This document shows, piece by piece, positions 1-8,517 of a stretch of DNA of 64,000 nt. Source of the DNA: Streptomyces clavuligerus (GTDB taxonomy: Bacteria > Actinomycetota > Actinomycetes > Streptomycetales > Streptomycetaceae). A program made the translations under genes and the position numbers. The notes under the pieces are model-generated. The model had not been told where the DNA came from. It worked only from the letters and a program-made list of their open reading frames with translations, and did not search any database. The stretch is taken from the NCBI RefSeq assembly GCF_005519465.1, contig NZ_CP027859.1, positions 1,426,001 through 1,490,000 on the forward strand. The letters run 5' to 3'. Within the stretch, counting starts at the first letter, position 1, and every line of letters starts with the position of its first letter.

Positions 1-1437
1 GGGGTGCCGGGCTGTCAGCCCGCGCACGGTCAGTTCCCGCAGCGCACCGGCCGCATCCGCCCTCGCGGGTGCGGCGGGTGCGGCGGGTGGGTCCAGGCGG
101 TGGCGGAGCCGGCCGCCGAAGAAGCCGCCGACCCGTTCGAGCGCCACCGACACCCGCTGGAACCGCACCGACAGAATGCCGATGGAGGCCAGCGCCTCGG
201 TGAGGAGCTGGAGATAGAGAGTGAACAGCGCGAGGTCACCGACGGTGAAGGAGCCCTCCCGGGACCCGGTCGCGGTCAGCAGCAGCACCAGACCCACCCC
301 GATCGGGGCGGCGTTGCCGAGCACGGTGCGCTGGAGGCTCGCGTACAGCTCCTCCCGGACGGCGGCCCGCGCGCGGGCCTCGTTCAACCGGACGACATGC
401 GCGGACACATGCCGTTCGGCGGCGGCTGCCTGCACCGCCGCCACGGAGCCGATCGCCTCCCGCAGCGCCCCGGCGACGGAGGCGGAGGCGGTGCGGGTGG
501 CCCTGCGGTGGGCGAGGAAGCGGCCGTGCAGCGCCCCGGTCGCCGCCGTCACCGCGATGAGCAGTGCCAACAGCGCCAGGGTGACCGTCGGATCGATCCT
601 GATCATGATGGTGACCGAGGCGAGTACGAAGATCCAGTGGGCGAGGTTGGTCGGGGACCAGGCGGCGAAGAAGCCCGTCTCGTCGACGTCCTCGCCCACG
701 GTGCGCAGTGCCTCGCCGGGTGCGGTGCGGGAGGTCGCGCCGGGCCGCCGCAGCGCGGAGGCGAGCAGGGCGCGGCGCATCCGGCCGGTGGTGTCGTACT
801 GGAGGGCCGGTTCCAGCCGGGCCGCCATCAGCCCGAACTGAAGGCAGAGCCGGGCCGCCTCGACGGCGGCGACCCAGGCGATCAGCGACCACAGCAGCCG
901 GTCGCCGCCGCTGCCGCCGCCCAGTTGGTCGAAGAGGCGCTGGAAGACCAGGCCGAGGGCGAGGGTCCCGGCGCGGACCAGGACCCACAGCGCGGTGAGG
1001 CCCCAGTACGCGGCGCGGCGGCCGTGCAGCACGGCGCCGAGCGCGGCGACGGTGGCGCGCACCCCGCCCCCGCCGTCGGCGTGCGTTCCCCTGCCGTCGG
1101 CACCGCCCCCGCCGTCCGCACGCGTGCCCCTGCCGTCGTCCGCGCGCTTCCCGCCGCCGTCCGCGCCCGTTTCCGCGCCGTTGTCGGCGTGCTTTCCCCC
1201 GCCGTTGGCACCGCGCTTCCCGCCGTCGTCCGCGTGCCTCTCCCCGCCGTCGGCGCGCTTTTCGTCGCCGTCGGCACGCGTGCTCCCGTCGCCGTCCGCG
1301 TGCTTTCCTCCGCCGTCCCCATCCATGCCCCTGTGCTTCCCGTCGCTGTCGCCGTCGCCGTCGCCGTCGGCCTCCGTCGCCGTCCGCGCGCCTCCGTCGC
1401 CGTCGGCTCCTGACGAGGCCCCCGCCGGGGCGCTCAC
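1..1437 (-). CDS. moeD5: Fused ABC exporter, N-terminal part (MoeD5-like), cut by the window edge
   Basis: This is the 5' part of an ABC transporter that probably exports the phosphoglycolipid. The GTG start overlaps the stop of the upstream transporter gene as GTGA, which implies translational coupling. About 479 codons are visible. Residues 2 to about 120 are a low-complexity Asp/Gly/Ala/His/Lys stretch built from degenerate 8-10 residue units such as HADGGGKR. A six-helix transmembrane domain follows, and the nucleotide-binding domain would begin just outside the window. The repeat-rich extension is not expected for the family. The moeD5 name rests on position beside moeJ5 and divergence from moeE5. 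Function as an exporter is well supported; the exact name is an inference. Confidence 0.7.
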   Translation of the reverse strand, partial: MSAPAGASSGADGDGGARTATEADGDGDGDSDGKHRGMDGDGGGKHADGDGSTRADGDEKRADGGERHADDGGKRGANGGGKHADNGAETGADGGGKRADDGRGTRADGGGGADGRGTHADGGGGVRATVAALGAVLHGRRAAYWGLTALWVLVRAGTLALGLVFQRLFDQLGGGSGGDRLLWSLIAWVAAVEAARLCLQFGLMAARLEPALQYDTTGRMRRALLASALRRPGATSRTAPGEALRTVGEDVDETGFFAAWSPTNLAHWIFVLASVTIMIRIDPTVTLALLALLIAVTAATGALHGRFLAHRRATRTASASVAGALREAIGSVAAVQAAAAERHVSAHVVRLNEARARAAVREELYASLQRTVLGNAAPIGVGLVLLLTATGSREGSFTVGDLALFTLYLQLLTEALASIGILSVRFQRVSVALERVGGFFGGRLRHRLDPPAAPAAPARADAAGALRELTVRGLTARHP

Positions 1438-3233
1438 CGGGTTCCTCCGCCGGGTGCGAGCAGCGCGTGGAAGCGGGAGCCCGGGTCCGCCGCGAGCCGT
1501 TCGCGCGGGCCGTCCTCGACGACGCGCCCCGCGTCCAGCACCACGATCCGGTCGACCTGGCGCAGGGTGTGCGGCCGGTGCTGGACCACGAGGGCGGTCC
1601 GGCCGCGCAGCAGCCGTTCCAGCGCGGGTTCCAGCAGGGCCTCGGTGTGCGGGTCGAGCCGGGCGGTCGGCTCGTCCAGCAGGACGACGGCCGGGTCGCG
1701 CAGGAAGACCCGGGCCAGCGCGAGGAGCTGCTCCTGCCCGCCGGACATGCCCCGGGCCCCGTCGGCGGTGCCGAGCGGGGTGTCCAGGCCGTCGGGGAGC
1801 CCGCGGCGCCAGTCGTCCAGGCCCGCCTGTTCCAGGGCGGCGAGCAGCCGCCGGTCGGGGACGGAACGGTCGAAGAAGGCGAGGTTGTCGCGGAGGCTGG
1901 CGTGGAAGATCTGGACCTCCTGGGTGACCAGGGCGACCCGGGCGCGCAGGTCCGCCGGGTCCAGCTCCCCGACCTCCCGGCCGCCGACGGTCACCGAGCC
2001 GCGCCCCGGGTGCTGGAGCCCGAACACCAGCCGGACCAGCGTGGACTTGCCGCAGCCGGTGCGGCCGACCACCCCCACCCGTTCACCGGGCCCCACCCGC
2101 AGACTCACCCCGCGCAGCACCGGCTCGCCCGGTTCGTACTGGAAGGAGACGGCCGTGAGACCGACCCCGAGGGGGCCGTCCGGCAGGGGCGCGGAGCGGG
2201 CGCGCGCGGGGGTGCCGGGGTCGCCGGGGGCGCCGAGCAGCTCGGCGACGCGCCCCGCGCTCACCACCGCCTGCTCCAGATCGTGGAACCGGGTGGAGAG
2301 GGTGAGCAGCGGGCGCCGCAGGAGCAGCGCGTACGAGAGGGTGGCGAACGCGGTCCCGGTGGAGAGCCGCCCGGCGGAGTGCAGCCAGACGCTGACCGCG
2401 AGGGCGAGGACGACGCTGAGCGCGGAGAGCGCCTGGACGGTGGCGGGCCAGCGGACGGAGACCCGGGCGGCGGCGCGGGCCCGCCCGCCGAGGTCCGCGA
2501 GCCGCAGCTCCAGGGCGCCGAGGGTGTGCGCGGTCGCGCCGTTCACGCGCAGCTCCTCGGCTCCGGCGAGCCGTTCCTCCAGGAAGCCGAGGAGATCGGC
2601 GGCGCTGCGCTGACGCGCCGTGACCAGCGGCAGGGAGCGCCCGGCGAGCCGGTGCAGCAGGACGACGGTGGCCAGCGCGAACGGGGCGAAGACCAGCCCG
2701 ATCCGCCAGTCGAAGAGGAAGAGCGCGACCAGGACGCCGAGGACGAGGGCGAGATGGGCCAGTACCTCCAGCACGAGGGCGGACATCACCCCGGCGAGCC
2801 GGGTCACGTCCCCGTCGATCCGTTCGACCAGCTCTCCAGGGGGATGCTCCTGGTAGAAGCGGGCGGGGCGGCGCAGACAGCGGTCGACCAGCTCGGCGCG
2901 GAGGCGGTCGGTGCCGCGCCAGGCGAGCCGTACGGCGACCGCGTCGCCGCCGACGACCACGGCCATCTGTCCGGCCGCCGAGGCGAGATACCACAGGGCG
3001 ATACCGGTCAGCGCGGCGGACGAGCCGTGGTGCAGGGTCGAGTCCACGAAGCGGCGCAGCAGTTGGGGGGCGGCGAGCTGAAGGGCGACACCCGCGGGAA
3101 TCAGCAGGGCGAGCAGGGTCACGGCACGGCGCTCGCCCCTCAGATAACGGGTGAGTCCGGCCAGTTGCCACAAGGGACCGAAGGCCAACGGCTCCCCTCC
3201 CCGTTCGTGATCCGCGGCGGAAGCCGTCAGCAT
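1434..3233 (-). CDS. moeJ5: Fused ABC exporter, permease plus ATPase (MoeJ5-like)
   Basis: The 599-residue protein has an N-terminal transmembrane exporter domain and a C-terminal ATPase with Walker A GRTGCGKST (about residue 390), signature MSGGQ and Walker B VVLLDEP. It probably works with the adjoining MoeD5-like transporter as a heterodimeric exporter of the lipid product. The ATG at 3233 has no good ribosome-binding site. A TTG at 3188 sits 6-8 bases after GGAGGGG and gives a 584-residue product that still holds the whole transmembrane domain, so it is a strong alternative start. The frame stays open upstream to 3557, but that extension looks non-coding. Family assignment is secure; the start is not. 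Confidence 0.82.
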   Translation of the reverse strand: MLTASAADHERGGEPLAFGPLWQLAGLTRYLRGERRAVTLLALLIPAGVALQLAAPQLLRRFVDSTLHHGSSAALTGIALWYLASAAGQMAVVVGGDAVAVRLAWRGTDRLRAELVDRCLRRPARFYQEHPPGELVERIDGDVTRLAGVMSALVLEVLAHLALVLGVLVALFLFDWRIGLVFAPFALATVVLLHRLAGRSLPLVTARQRSAADLLGFLEERLAGAEELRVNGATAHTLGALELRLADLGGRARAAARVSVRWPATVQALSALSVVLALAVSVWLHSAGRLSTGTAFATLSYALLLRRPLLTLSTRFHDLEQAVVSAGRVAELLGAPGDPGTPARARSAPLPDGPLGVGLTAVSFQYEPGEPVLRGVSLRVGPGERVGVVGRTGCGKSTLVRLVFGLQHPGRGSVTVGGREVGELDPADLRARVALVTQEVQIFHASLRDNLAFFDRSVPDRRLLAALEQAGLDDWRRGLPDGLDTPLGTADGARGMSGGQEQLLALARVFLRDPAVVLLDEPTARLDPHTEALLEPALERLLRGRTALVVQHRPHTLRQVDRIVVLDAGRVVEDGPRERLAADPGSRFHALLAPGGGTR

Positions 3234-3764
3234 AAAGAGGCCGCGGGATTTTGGGAATGGGGCTGAGCGGCCCCGGCGAAGGCACCGAAGATCATTTCTC
3301 GGAGGCGCCGAGCGGTCGGCGGCCGGTCGACAGATGAACCATTGCTGCGGATTCCCGGCGCTGTTAGACTCCCGGCGTCTTGGGGGCCCTTCCCCTGCCG
3401 TCACGGTGAATTCCACCCGGCGGATACACCTCTCGCAGCCGCTCCTACCAGGTTTCGCCCGGCCCCGTATCTGTGTTCCCCGCGTAATAACGGCGCGGTG
3501 GCCGACCGTTCCGCCCGGCGCACTCCGGCGCCGATCGGAGGCGATTCCGGAGCGCAACTCCGCACAGCGCGTCCACCGCAGCGAACGGCGTCATGTGAAC
3601 GGTTCAGCGAACGGCTTCATGCGAACGGCCCCATGCCCAGGTGAAAGGGGCGTACGTACAGGAAGGGCCGCACCCGAAGGCCGGACATGAACGGGCCGCA
3701 CCTGAAGGGCCCGACGTGAACGGCCTCACCCGGAAACGAACAGGAACGAGCAAGGGGGATTCCC
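3234..3764. promoter_or_regulatory. Divergent control region between moeJ5 and moeE5
   Basis: This 530-bp gene-free stretch separates the leftward transporter operon from the rightward biosynthetic operon, so it should hold both promoters. Its right part carries a short-repeat array (listed separately). No -10/-35 pair stands out clearly enough to place. Confidence 0.5.
3583..3724 (+). repeat. Array of ten GAACGG/GAAGGG elements upstream of moeE5
   Basis: Copies of GAACGG or close variants (GAAGGG, GAAAGG, GAAGGC) begin at 3583, 3597, 3609, 3623, 3643, 3662, 3676, 3689, 3704 and 3718. Most spacings are 12-15 bases, with two near 20. Two longer units, gcgaacggcgtcatgt and gcgaacggcttcatgc, lie 26 bases apart and match at 14 of 16 positions. 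The array ends about 40 bases before the moeE5 start. It could be a multi-site regulator target or decayed tandem repeats; the sequence cannot decide. Confidence 0.5.
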
Positions 3765-4862
3765 ATGTCGGGCCACATCGATGTCCCGGGAAGAAGCGCA
3801 CCGAGCGGAAATACTCCGGGAGGAAGCGGAAAAGCCGTGGTCACAGGTGCGGCCGGATTCATCGGATGCCATCTCGTCACCGCTTTGCGCGACGGTGGAA
3901 CGGATGTTGTCGGAATTGATCGCCGGGACACCTGGGAGGACGGGGAGACCGAGCGGGCCGGGGACCGGGGCTCCCTGCGCGCCGTCCACGGCGATCTGGT
4001 CTCACTGGAGCTGGAACCGCTGCTCAGCGGCGTCGGCACCGTCTTCCACCTCGCCGCGCTGCCCGGGGTCCGCCCCTCCTGGACGCGCTTCCCCGAGTAT
4101 CTGCACTGCAATGTGCTCGCCACCCAGCGGCTGATGGACGCCTGTGCCCGGACGGGGGTGCGACGGGTCGTCGTCGCCTCCTCCTCCAGCGTCTACGGAG
4201 GTCCCGGCGAATCCGGCACCATGAGCGAGGACCAGGTGCCCTCGCCGCTCTCCCCGTACGGGGTGACCAAACTCGCGGCCGAGCGGCTGGCGCTCGCCTT
4301 CGCCGCCCGCGACGACATCTCCCTCGACGTCCGGGCCCTGCGCTTCTTCACCGTGTACGGCCCCGGCCAGCGGCCCGACATGCTCATCACCCGGATGATC
4401 CGGGCGGCACTGGAGGGCGCCCCGCTCGCCATCCACGGCGACGGCACCCAGATACGGGACTTCGTCCATGTCTCCGACGTGGTCCGCGCCCTCACCCTCG
4501 CGGGCGCCGTCGACGGCCCGGCCGCCGCCAGCCCGTACGGCGGCGGCAGCGGGGGCGGCAGCGGCGAGGTGCTGAACATCGGAACCGGGAACTCCGTCTC
4601 CGTCAACGAGGTGCTGGCCCTCACCGCCGAGCTGACCGGACGCACACCGGACGCCCGGTACGGCCCGGCCCGCGCGGGCGACGCGGCGGCCACCGCCGCC
4701 GACACCGGGCGCGCCCGCGAACGGCTCGGCTTCACCGCCGCCGTGGACATCCGCACGGGGCTCGCGGGCCAGATCGAGTGGGCCCGGCACACCCCCGCCC
4801 CCGCACCGCCCGCACCGTCCGCCCCGTCCGCCGCGGGCGTGCGGACGACGGCCGGAGCCTGA
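3765..4862 (+). CDS. moeE5: NAD-dependent sugar-nucleotide epimerase/dehydratase (MoeE5-like)
   Basis: This 365-residue member of the extended short-chain dehydrogenase family probably interconverts UDP-glucuronate and UDP-galacturonate to supply uronic acid units. The N-terminal Rossmann motif GAAGFIG lies near residues 28-34 and the catalytic YGVTK near residue 165. A Gly/Ser run, GGGSGGGSG, sits in the substrate domain, and the C-terminus is Pro/Ala-rich. An AAGGGGG ribosome-binding site precedes the ATG. It is the first gene of a rightward operon, and the next start follows after four bases. The fold is certain; the substrate is inferred from the cluster. Confidence 0.85.
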   Translation: MSGHIDVPGRSAPSGNTPGGSGKAVVTGAAGFIGCHLVTALRDGGTDVVGIDRRDTWEDGETERAGDRGSLRAVHGDLVSLELEPLLSGVGTVFHLAALPGVRPSWTRFPEYLHCNVLATQRLMDACARTGVRRVVVASSSSVYGGPGESGTMSEDQVPSPLSPYGVTKLAAERLALAFAARDDISLDVRALRFFTVYGPGQRPDMLITRMIRAALEGAPLAIHGDGTQIRDFVHVSDVVRALTLAGAVDGPAAASPYGGGSGGGSGEVLNIGTGNSVSVNEVLALTAELTGRTPDARYGPARAGDAAATAADTGRARERLGFTAAVDIRTGLAGQIEWARHTPAPAPPAPSAPSAAGVRTTAGA

Positions 4863-4866
4863 CGGC

Positions 4867-6834
4867 ATGTGCGGCTTCGTGGGCTTCAGCGACCCCGGCG
4901 GGCCGGACGGCCCCGCGCGGACGACGGCCGGCCGGATGCTCGCCGCCCTCGCCCACCGGGGACCCGACGGCACCGGCTGGTGCCGCCACGCGGGCCTGAC
5001 CCTCGCCCACTGCGCCCTCACCTTCGTCGACCCCGAAGGAGCGGGCCAGCCCTTCCGCTCCGCCAGCGGCGCCGTCTCCCTCGTCCTCAACGGCGAGCTG
5101 TACAACCACGGCGAACTCCGCCGCGAACTCGCCGCCACCGGCTTCGTCCCCCGTACCGGAAGCGACACCGAAGTCCTGACGGAGCTGTACGAGCGGCACG
5201 GCACCGCCGTCCTCGAACGGGTGCGCGGCATGTACGCGTTCGCCGCGCACGACGCCCGCACCGGCGCCACCGTGCTCGCCCGCGACCCGCTCGGGAAGAA
5301 ACCGCTCTACTACGCGCGGATTCCCGGCGGCATCGCCTTCGCCTCGGAACTCACCGCCCTGCTGTGCCACCCCGAGGTGTCCCCGGCCCCCGACACCGAC
5401 GCCCTCGCCGACTATCTGGTGCTCCGCGCCTTCCCCGCGCCCAAGTCGGCCTGCGCCCAGGTCCGCAAGGTACGCCCCGGCGCGTTCGTCCGGTACGCGG
5501 ACGGGTCGCTCACCGAGACCGAGCACTGGCGGCCCCGCGTCGGACCCGCCCCCGGCGCACGGACACCCCGGGCCGGGGAGGCCGCCGAACGCTTCGAGGA
5601 ACTGCTGCGCGCCGCCGTCGCCCGCCGCGTCACCAGCACCGGGCGGCGGCTCGGGGTCCTGCTCAGCGGCGGACTCGACTCCAGCGTCGTCGCCGCGCTC
5701 GCCCAGGAACTCTCCCCGGGACGCCCCGTGCCCACGTTCAGCGCCGGATTCGAGGACACCGACTTCGACGAGACCCCGCACGCCCGCGCCGTCGCCCGGC
5801 ACCTGGGCACCGAACACCACGTGGTGCGGATCGGCGGCGCCGAACTGGCCGCCGTCGTGGAACAGGAGTACGCCCACGCCGACGAACCCCTCGCCGACCC
5901 GTCGCTGCTGCCGACCCGGCTGGTCTGCCGCGCCGCCCGGGAACGGGTCCGCGGGGTGCTCACCGGTGACGGGGCCGACGAACTCCTCCTCGGCTACCGC
6001 TACTTCCAGGCCGAACGGACCATCGACGCCCTGCTGCGCCACATCCCCGCGCCGCGCCTGGCCGCCGCCGCGACGCTCACCGCCCGTGCCCTGCCCGTCC
6101 GCTCCGGCAACCTGCCCGCCGCACAGGCGCTGCGGCGGCTCGCCCAAGGGCTCGGCGCCGCGCCCGAACACCGCTTCCACCTGGCGAACGCGCCCTTCGC
6201 CCCGGCCGCCCTGGCCACGGTGCTCGGGCCCGCCGCGCGCGGGGCACTCGACGGACACCGCCCCTTCGCGGAGATCGCCCGGCTGCTGACCGCCCAGCCC
6301 GGTCCGCTCAGCGGGCTCCAACGGGCCCAGCTCGCCGTCGTCGCCCACTTCCTGCGCGACGTCATCCTCACCAAGGCCGACCGGGGCGGCATGCGCAGCG
6401 CGCTGGAGCTGCGCTCCCCCTTCCTCGACGTGGACCTGGTGGAGTACGGCAACAGCCTGCCGGAAGGGCTCAAACTGCGCGGGCTCACCGGGAAGTACCT
6501 GCTGCGCCGCATCGCCGCGCCCTGGCTGCCCCGCCGCACGGTCCGCCGCACCAAACTGGGCTTCCGCGCACCGCTGGCCCGGCTGCTGCGGGAGGAGCTG
6601 CGCCCGCTGCTGCTGGACACCCTCGCCGCCCCGGCGCTGGAGCGCGGCGGCCTCCTCGACCCGGCCGCCGTGCGCGCTCTCACCGACGACCACCTCTCCG
6701 GGCGCCGCGACACCTCCCGCGCCCTGTGGGCGCTGCTGACCTACCAGCTCTGGTACGAGGGGCCGGGCCGGGGCGCCCGTCCGGCCCGGCCCCTGCCCCT
6801 CGCCCTCCCGGAGGAGATCCACCGTGCCCCCTGA
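4867..6834 (+). CDS. moeF5: Glutamine-dependent asparagine-synthetase-type amidotransferase (MoeF5-like)
   Basis: The 655-residue protein matches the AsnB family along its full length. It starts MCGFVGF, so Cys2 becomes the N-terminal glutaminase nucleophile. The synthetase domain has the ATP pyrophosphatase loop LSGGLDSS near residue 266. In the moenomycin pathway the equivalent enzyme turns the uronic acid carboxylate of the first sugar into a carboxamide. Both half-reactions look intact. It starts four bases after moeE5 and its end overlaps the next gene by 11 bases, so the three genes are probably co-translated. Primary-metabolism AsnB is the alternative, but the context argues against it. 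Confidence 0.87.
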   Translation: MCGFVGFSDPGGPDGPARTTAGRMLAALAHRGPDGTGWCRHAGLTLAHCALTFVDPEGAGQPFRSASGAVSLVLNGELYNHGELRRELAATGFVPRTGSDTEVLTELYERHGTAVLERVRGMYAFAAHDARTGATVLARDPLGKKPLYYARIPGGIAFASELTALLCHPEVSPAPDTDALADYLVLRAFPAPKSACAQVRKVRPGAFVRYADGSLTETEHWRPRVGPAPGARTPRAGEAAERFEELLRAAVARRVTSTGRRLGVLLSGGLDSSVVAALAQELSPGRPVPTFSAGFEDTDFDETPHARAVARHLGTEHHVVRIGGAELAAVVEQEYAHADEPLADPSLLPTRLVCRAARERVRGVLTGDGADELLLGYRYFQAERTIDALLRHIPAPRLAAAATLTARALPVRSGNLPAAQALRRLAQGLGAAPEHRFHLANAPFAPAALATVLGPAARGALDGHRPFAEIARLLTAQPGPLSGLQRAQLAVVAHFLRDVILTKADRGGMRSALELRSPFLDVDLVEYGNSLPEGLKLRGLTGKYLLRRIAAPWLPRRTVRRTKLGFRAPLARLLREELRPLLLDTLAAPALERGGLLDPAAVRALTDDHLSGRRDTSRALWALLTYQLWYEGPGRGARPARPLPLALPEEIHRAP

Positions 6835-8059
6835 ACCCCGTATCCAGGTCCTCTCCCCGCGCACCTGGGGCAAGTTCGGCAACTACCTCGCGGCGACGAG
6901 CTTCTCCCGGGTCCTGCGGGAGCGGGTGGCCGCCGAGGTCGCGCTGGGCGAGGCCGAACCCCTGGTGCCGCTGCTCGGCGAGGCGGGCGCGGAGATCCGG
7001 GTGATCTCGGAGGAGAGCCCCGACCTCGCCACCCGCAACGCCCGCTACCGGGGACTCATGGAACGGCTCCAGGAGCGTTTCCCGCAGGGGTTCGAGGAGG
7101 ACCCCACCCCGGCGCAGGCGGCCGTGCTCAGCGGGCTGACCGCGCATCTGCGGGAGACCTCCCCGGACGTCGTCGTCGGCACCAAGGGGTTCCTGGCCCG
7201 GCTGTGCGTGGCGGCGGTACGGCTCGCGGGCACCCCCACCAAGGTGGTCAGCCAGGTGACCAACCCGGGGCTGCTCCAGATCCCGCTGCACCGCAGCCGC
7301 TTCCCCGACCTCACCCTGGTGGGCTTCGAGTGGGCCGCGCGCCGCCTCCTCGCCGACGAGGGCGGCGACCCCGCGCGCGTCCGGGTGGTGGGGCCGCTGG
7401 TCGCCCAGCACGACCTGCGCGAGTTCATGACCGGCCCGGCAGCCACGGCGGACACCGCGCCCGGTACCGCCTCCGGGGCCGCGCCCTGGGGAGCGGACGA
7501 CGACGACCCCGACCGCCCCCGGCTGATCGTCTTCTGCAACCGGGGCGGCGAGGTGTATCTGCGCCTCCTGGAACGCATCGCCGCCGACCACCCCTCGGTG
7601 GACCTGGTCTTCGTCGGCTACGACGACCCCGGGCTGGCCCGCCGGGCGGCGGGCTCGGCGGGACGGCAGCGGCACTGGCGCTTCCACAGCAGGCTCACCC
7701 AGACCGAGTACTTCGACTACATCGACCGCGCCGCGCGCTCGGCCCATGGCCTCCTCGTCTCCAAGGCCGGCCCCAACACCACACTGGAGGCGGCCTACTT
7801 CGGCATCCCGGTACTGATGCTGGAGTCCGGACTGCCGATGGAGGAATGGGTCCCCGGCCTGATCCACGAACACGCCCTCGGCCGCGCCTGCTCCGCCCCG
7901 GACGAGCTGCTGCGCACCGCGGACGACTGGCTCTCCCGCCCCGAGTCCATCGCCCGCCACAAGAAGTCCGCGATCGGCTTCGCGAGCCGCGTACTCGACC
8001 AGGACACGGTGGCGACCCGCATCGGCGCGGCGGTGGGCTCCCTGCTGGAGGAACGATGA
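6824..8059 (+). CDS. moeGT1: GT-B glycosyltransferase (MoeGT1-like)
   Basis: The 411-residue protein resembles MurG-type GT-B transferases. The C-terminal half carries the nucleotide-sugar signature SKAGPNTTLEAAYFGIPVLM followed by an acidic contact region. It has no signal peptide and probably acts at the cytoplasmic membrane face on the prenyl-phosphoglycerate acceptor, adding the first sugar. The GTG start follows a strong GAGGAG site and lies within the end of moeF5 (11-bp overlap). A short Ala/Thr/Gly-rich insert near residues 205-225 is another low-complexity addition. GT-B membership is firm; the moeGT1 name rests on position between the moeF5 and moeH5 homologues. Confidence 0.8.
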   Translation: MPPEPRIQVLSPRTWGKFGNYLAATSFSRVLRERVAAEVALGEAEPLVPLLGEAGAEIRVISEESPDLATRNARYRGLMERLQERFPQGFEEDPTPAQAAVLSGLTAHLRETSPDVVVGTKGFLARLCVAAVRLAGTPTKVVSQVTNPGLLQIPLHRSRFPDLTLVGFEWAARRLLADEGGDPARVRVVGPLVAQHDLREFMTGPAATADTAPGTASGAAPWGADDDDPDRPRLIVFCNRGGEVYLRLLERIAADHPSVDLVFVGYDDPGLARRAAGSAGRQRHWRFHSRLTQTEYFDYIDRAARSAHGLLVSKAGPNTTLEAAYFGIPVLMLESGLPMEEWVPGLIHEHALGRACSAPDELLRTADDWLSRPESIARHKKSAIGFASRVLDQDTVATRIGAAVGSLLEER

Positions 8060-8517
8060 CGACGCGGGGCGCCTGGCGGGGAGCGGTGGCGGTGTGTCCG
8101 CCCGCCGCCGGGGGCGCGGTGTCGGCCCGTCCGTCCGCCAGGGTCGGGGTGTCGGGCCGGGCTTCCGTGGGAGGCGTGGTGACGGAACGTCGGTCCGCCG
8201 GGGGAATGGGGACAGCGCGTTTCCCCGCTGGGTACGCGGTGGCGGTGTGCCTGGCCGCCGGAGGTGTGACGGTGTCCCGTTTCCCCGGTGGGGGAGGGGT
8301 GGTGGCGCGTCCGTCCGCCAGGGGTTACGGGGGCACGGCGCCGACGCGGCCCCCCGGTGGCGGCGGCGGTGCGGCGGCCGGGCGGCTGCGCGGCCGACGG
8401 GTGGGGGCGGGCGTTCCTCCGGCAGGTCGGCTTTCCGGCGGGGAGACCGGCGCGGCACCCGCCCCGCCGGGTTTGCGTGCCGCGAGCGGAACCGTTCCAC
8501 GGTCGGAGGCATGGTGA
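8056..8517 (+). CDS. Possible 153-residue Gly/Ala/Arg/Val-rich hypothetical protein
   Basis: This frame starts at an ATGA overlap with the stop of the glycosyltransferase gene and stops across the start of the next gene (ATGGTGA), which is the pattern of a coupled operon gene. The product is low complexity, with recurring pieces such as ARPSARVGVSG, VARPSARG and SAGGMGTARFPAG, and matches no family I know. The 450 bp are internally repetitive, and at least one other rightward frame is also open, so it may be only an expanded spacer. Both ends fitting the neighbours is the sole argument for a gene. Confidence 0.3.
   Translation: MTTRGAWRGAVAVCPPAAGGAVSARPSARVGVSGRASVGGVVTERRSAGGMGTARFPAGYAVAVCLAAGGVTVSRFPGGGGVVARPSARGYGGTAPTRPPGGGGGAAAGRLRGRRVGAGVPPAGRLSGGETGAAPAPPGLRAASGTVPRSEAW

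Noticed and set aside
3234..3557. N-terminal extension of the moeJ5-like frame
   Set aside because: The open frame continues upstream of 3233 but the residues are not transporter-like, no ribosome-binding site is seen and the region is needed for divergent promoters.
8094..8510. N-terminal extension of the moeH5-like frame
   Set aside because: The extension is Arg/Gly repeat sequence in a repetitive spacer; the conserved protein begins at 8511 with a ribosome-binding site.
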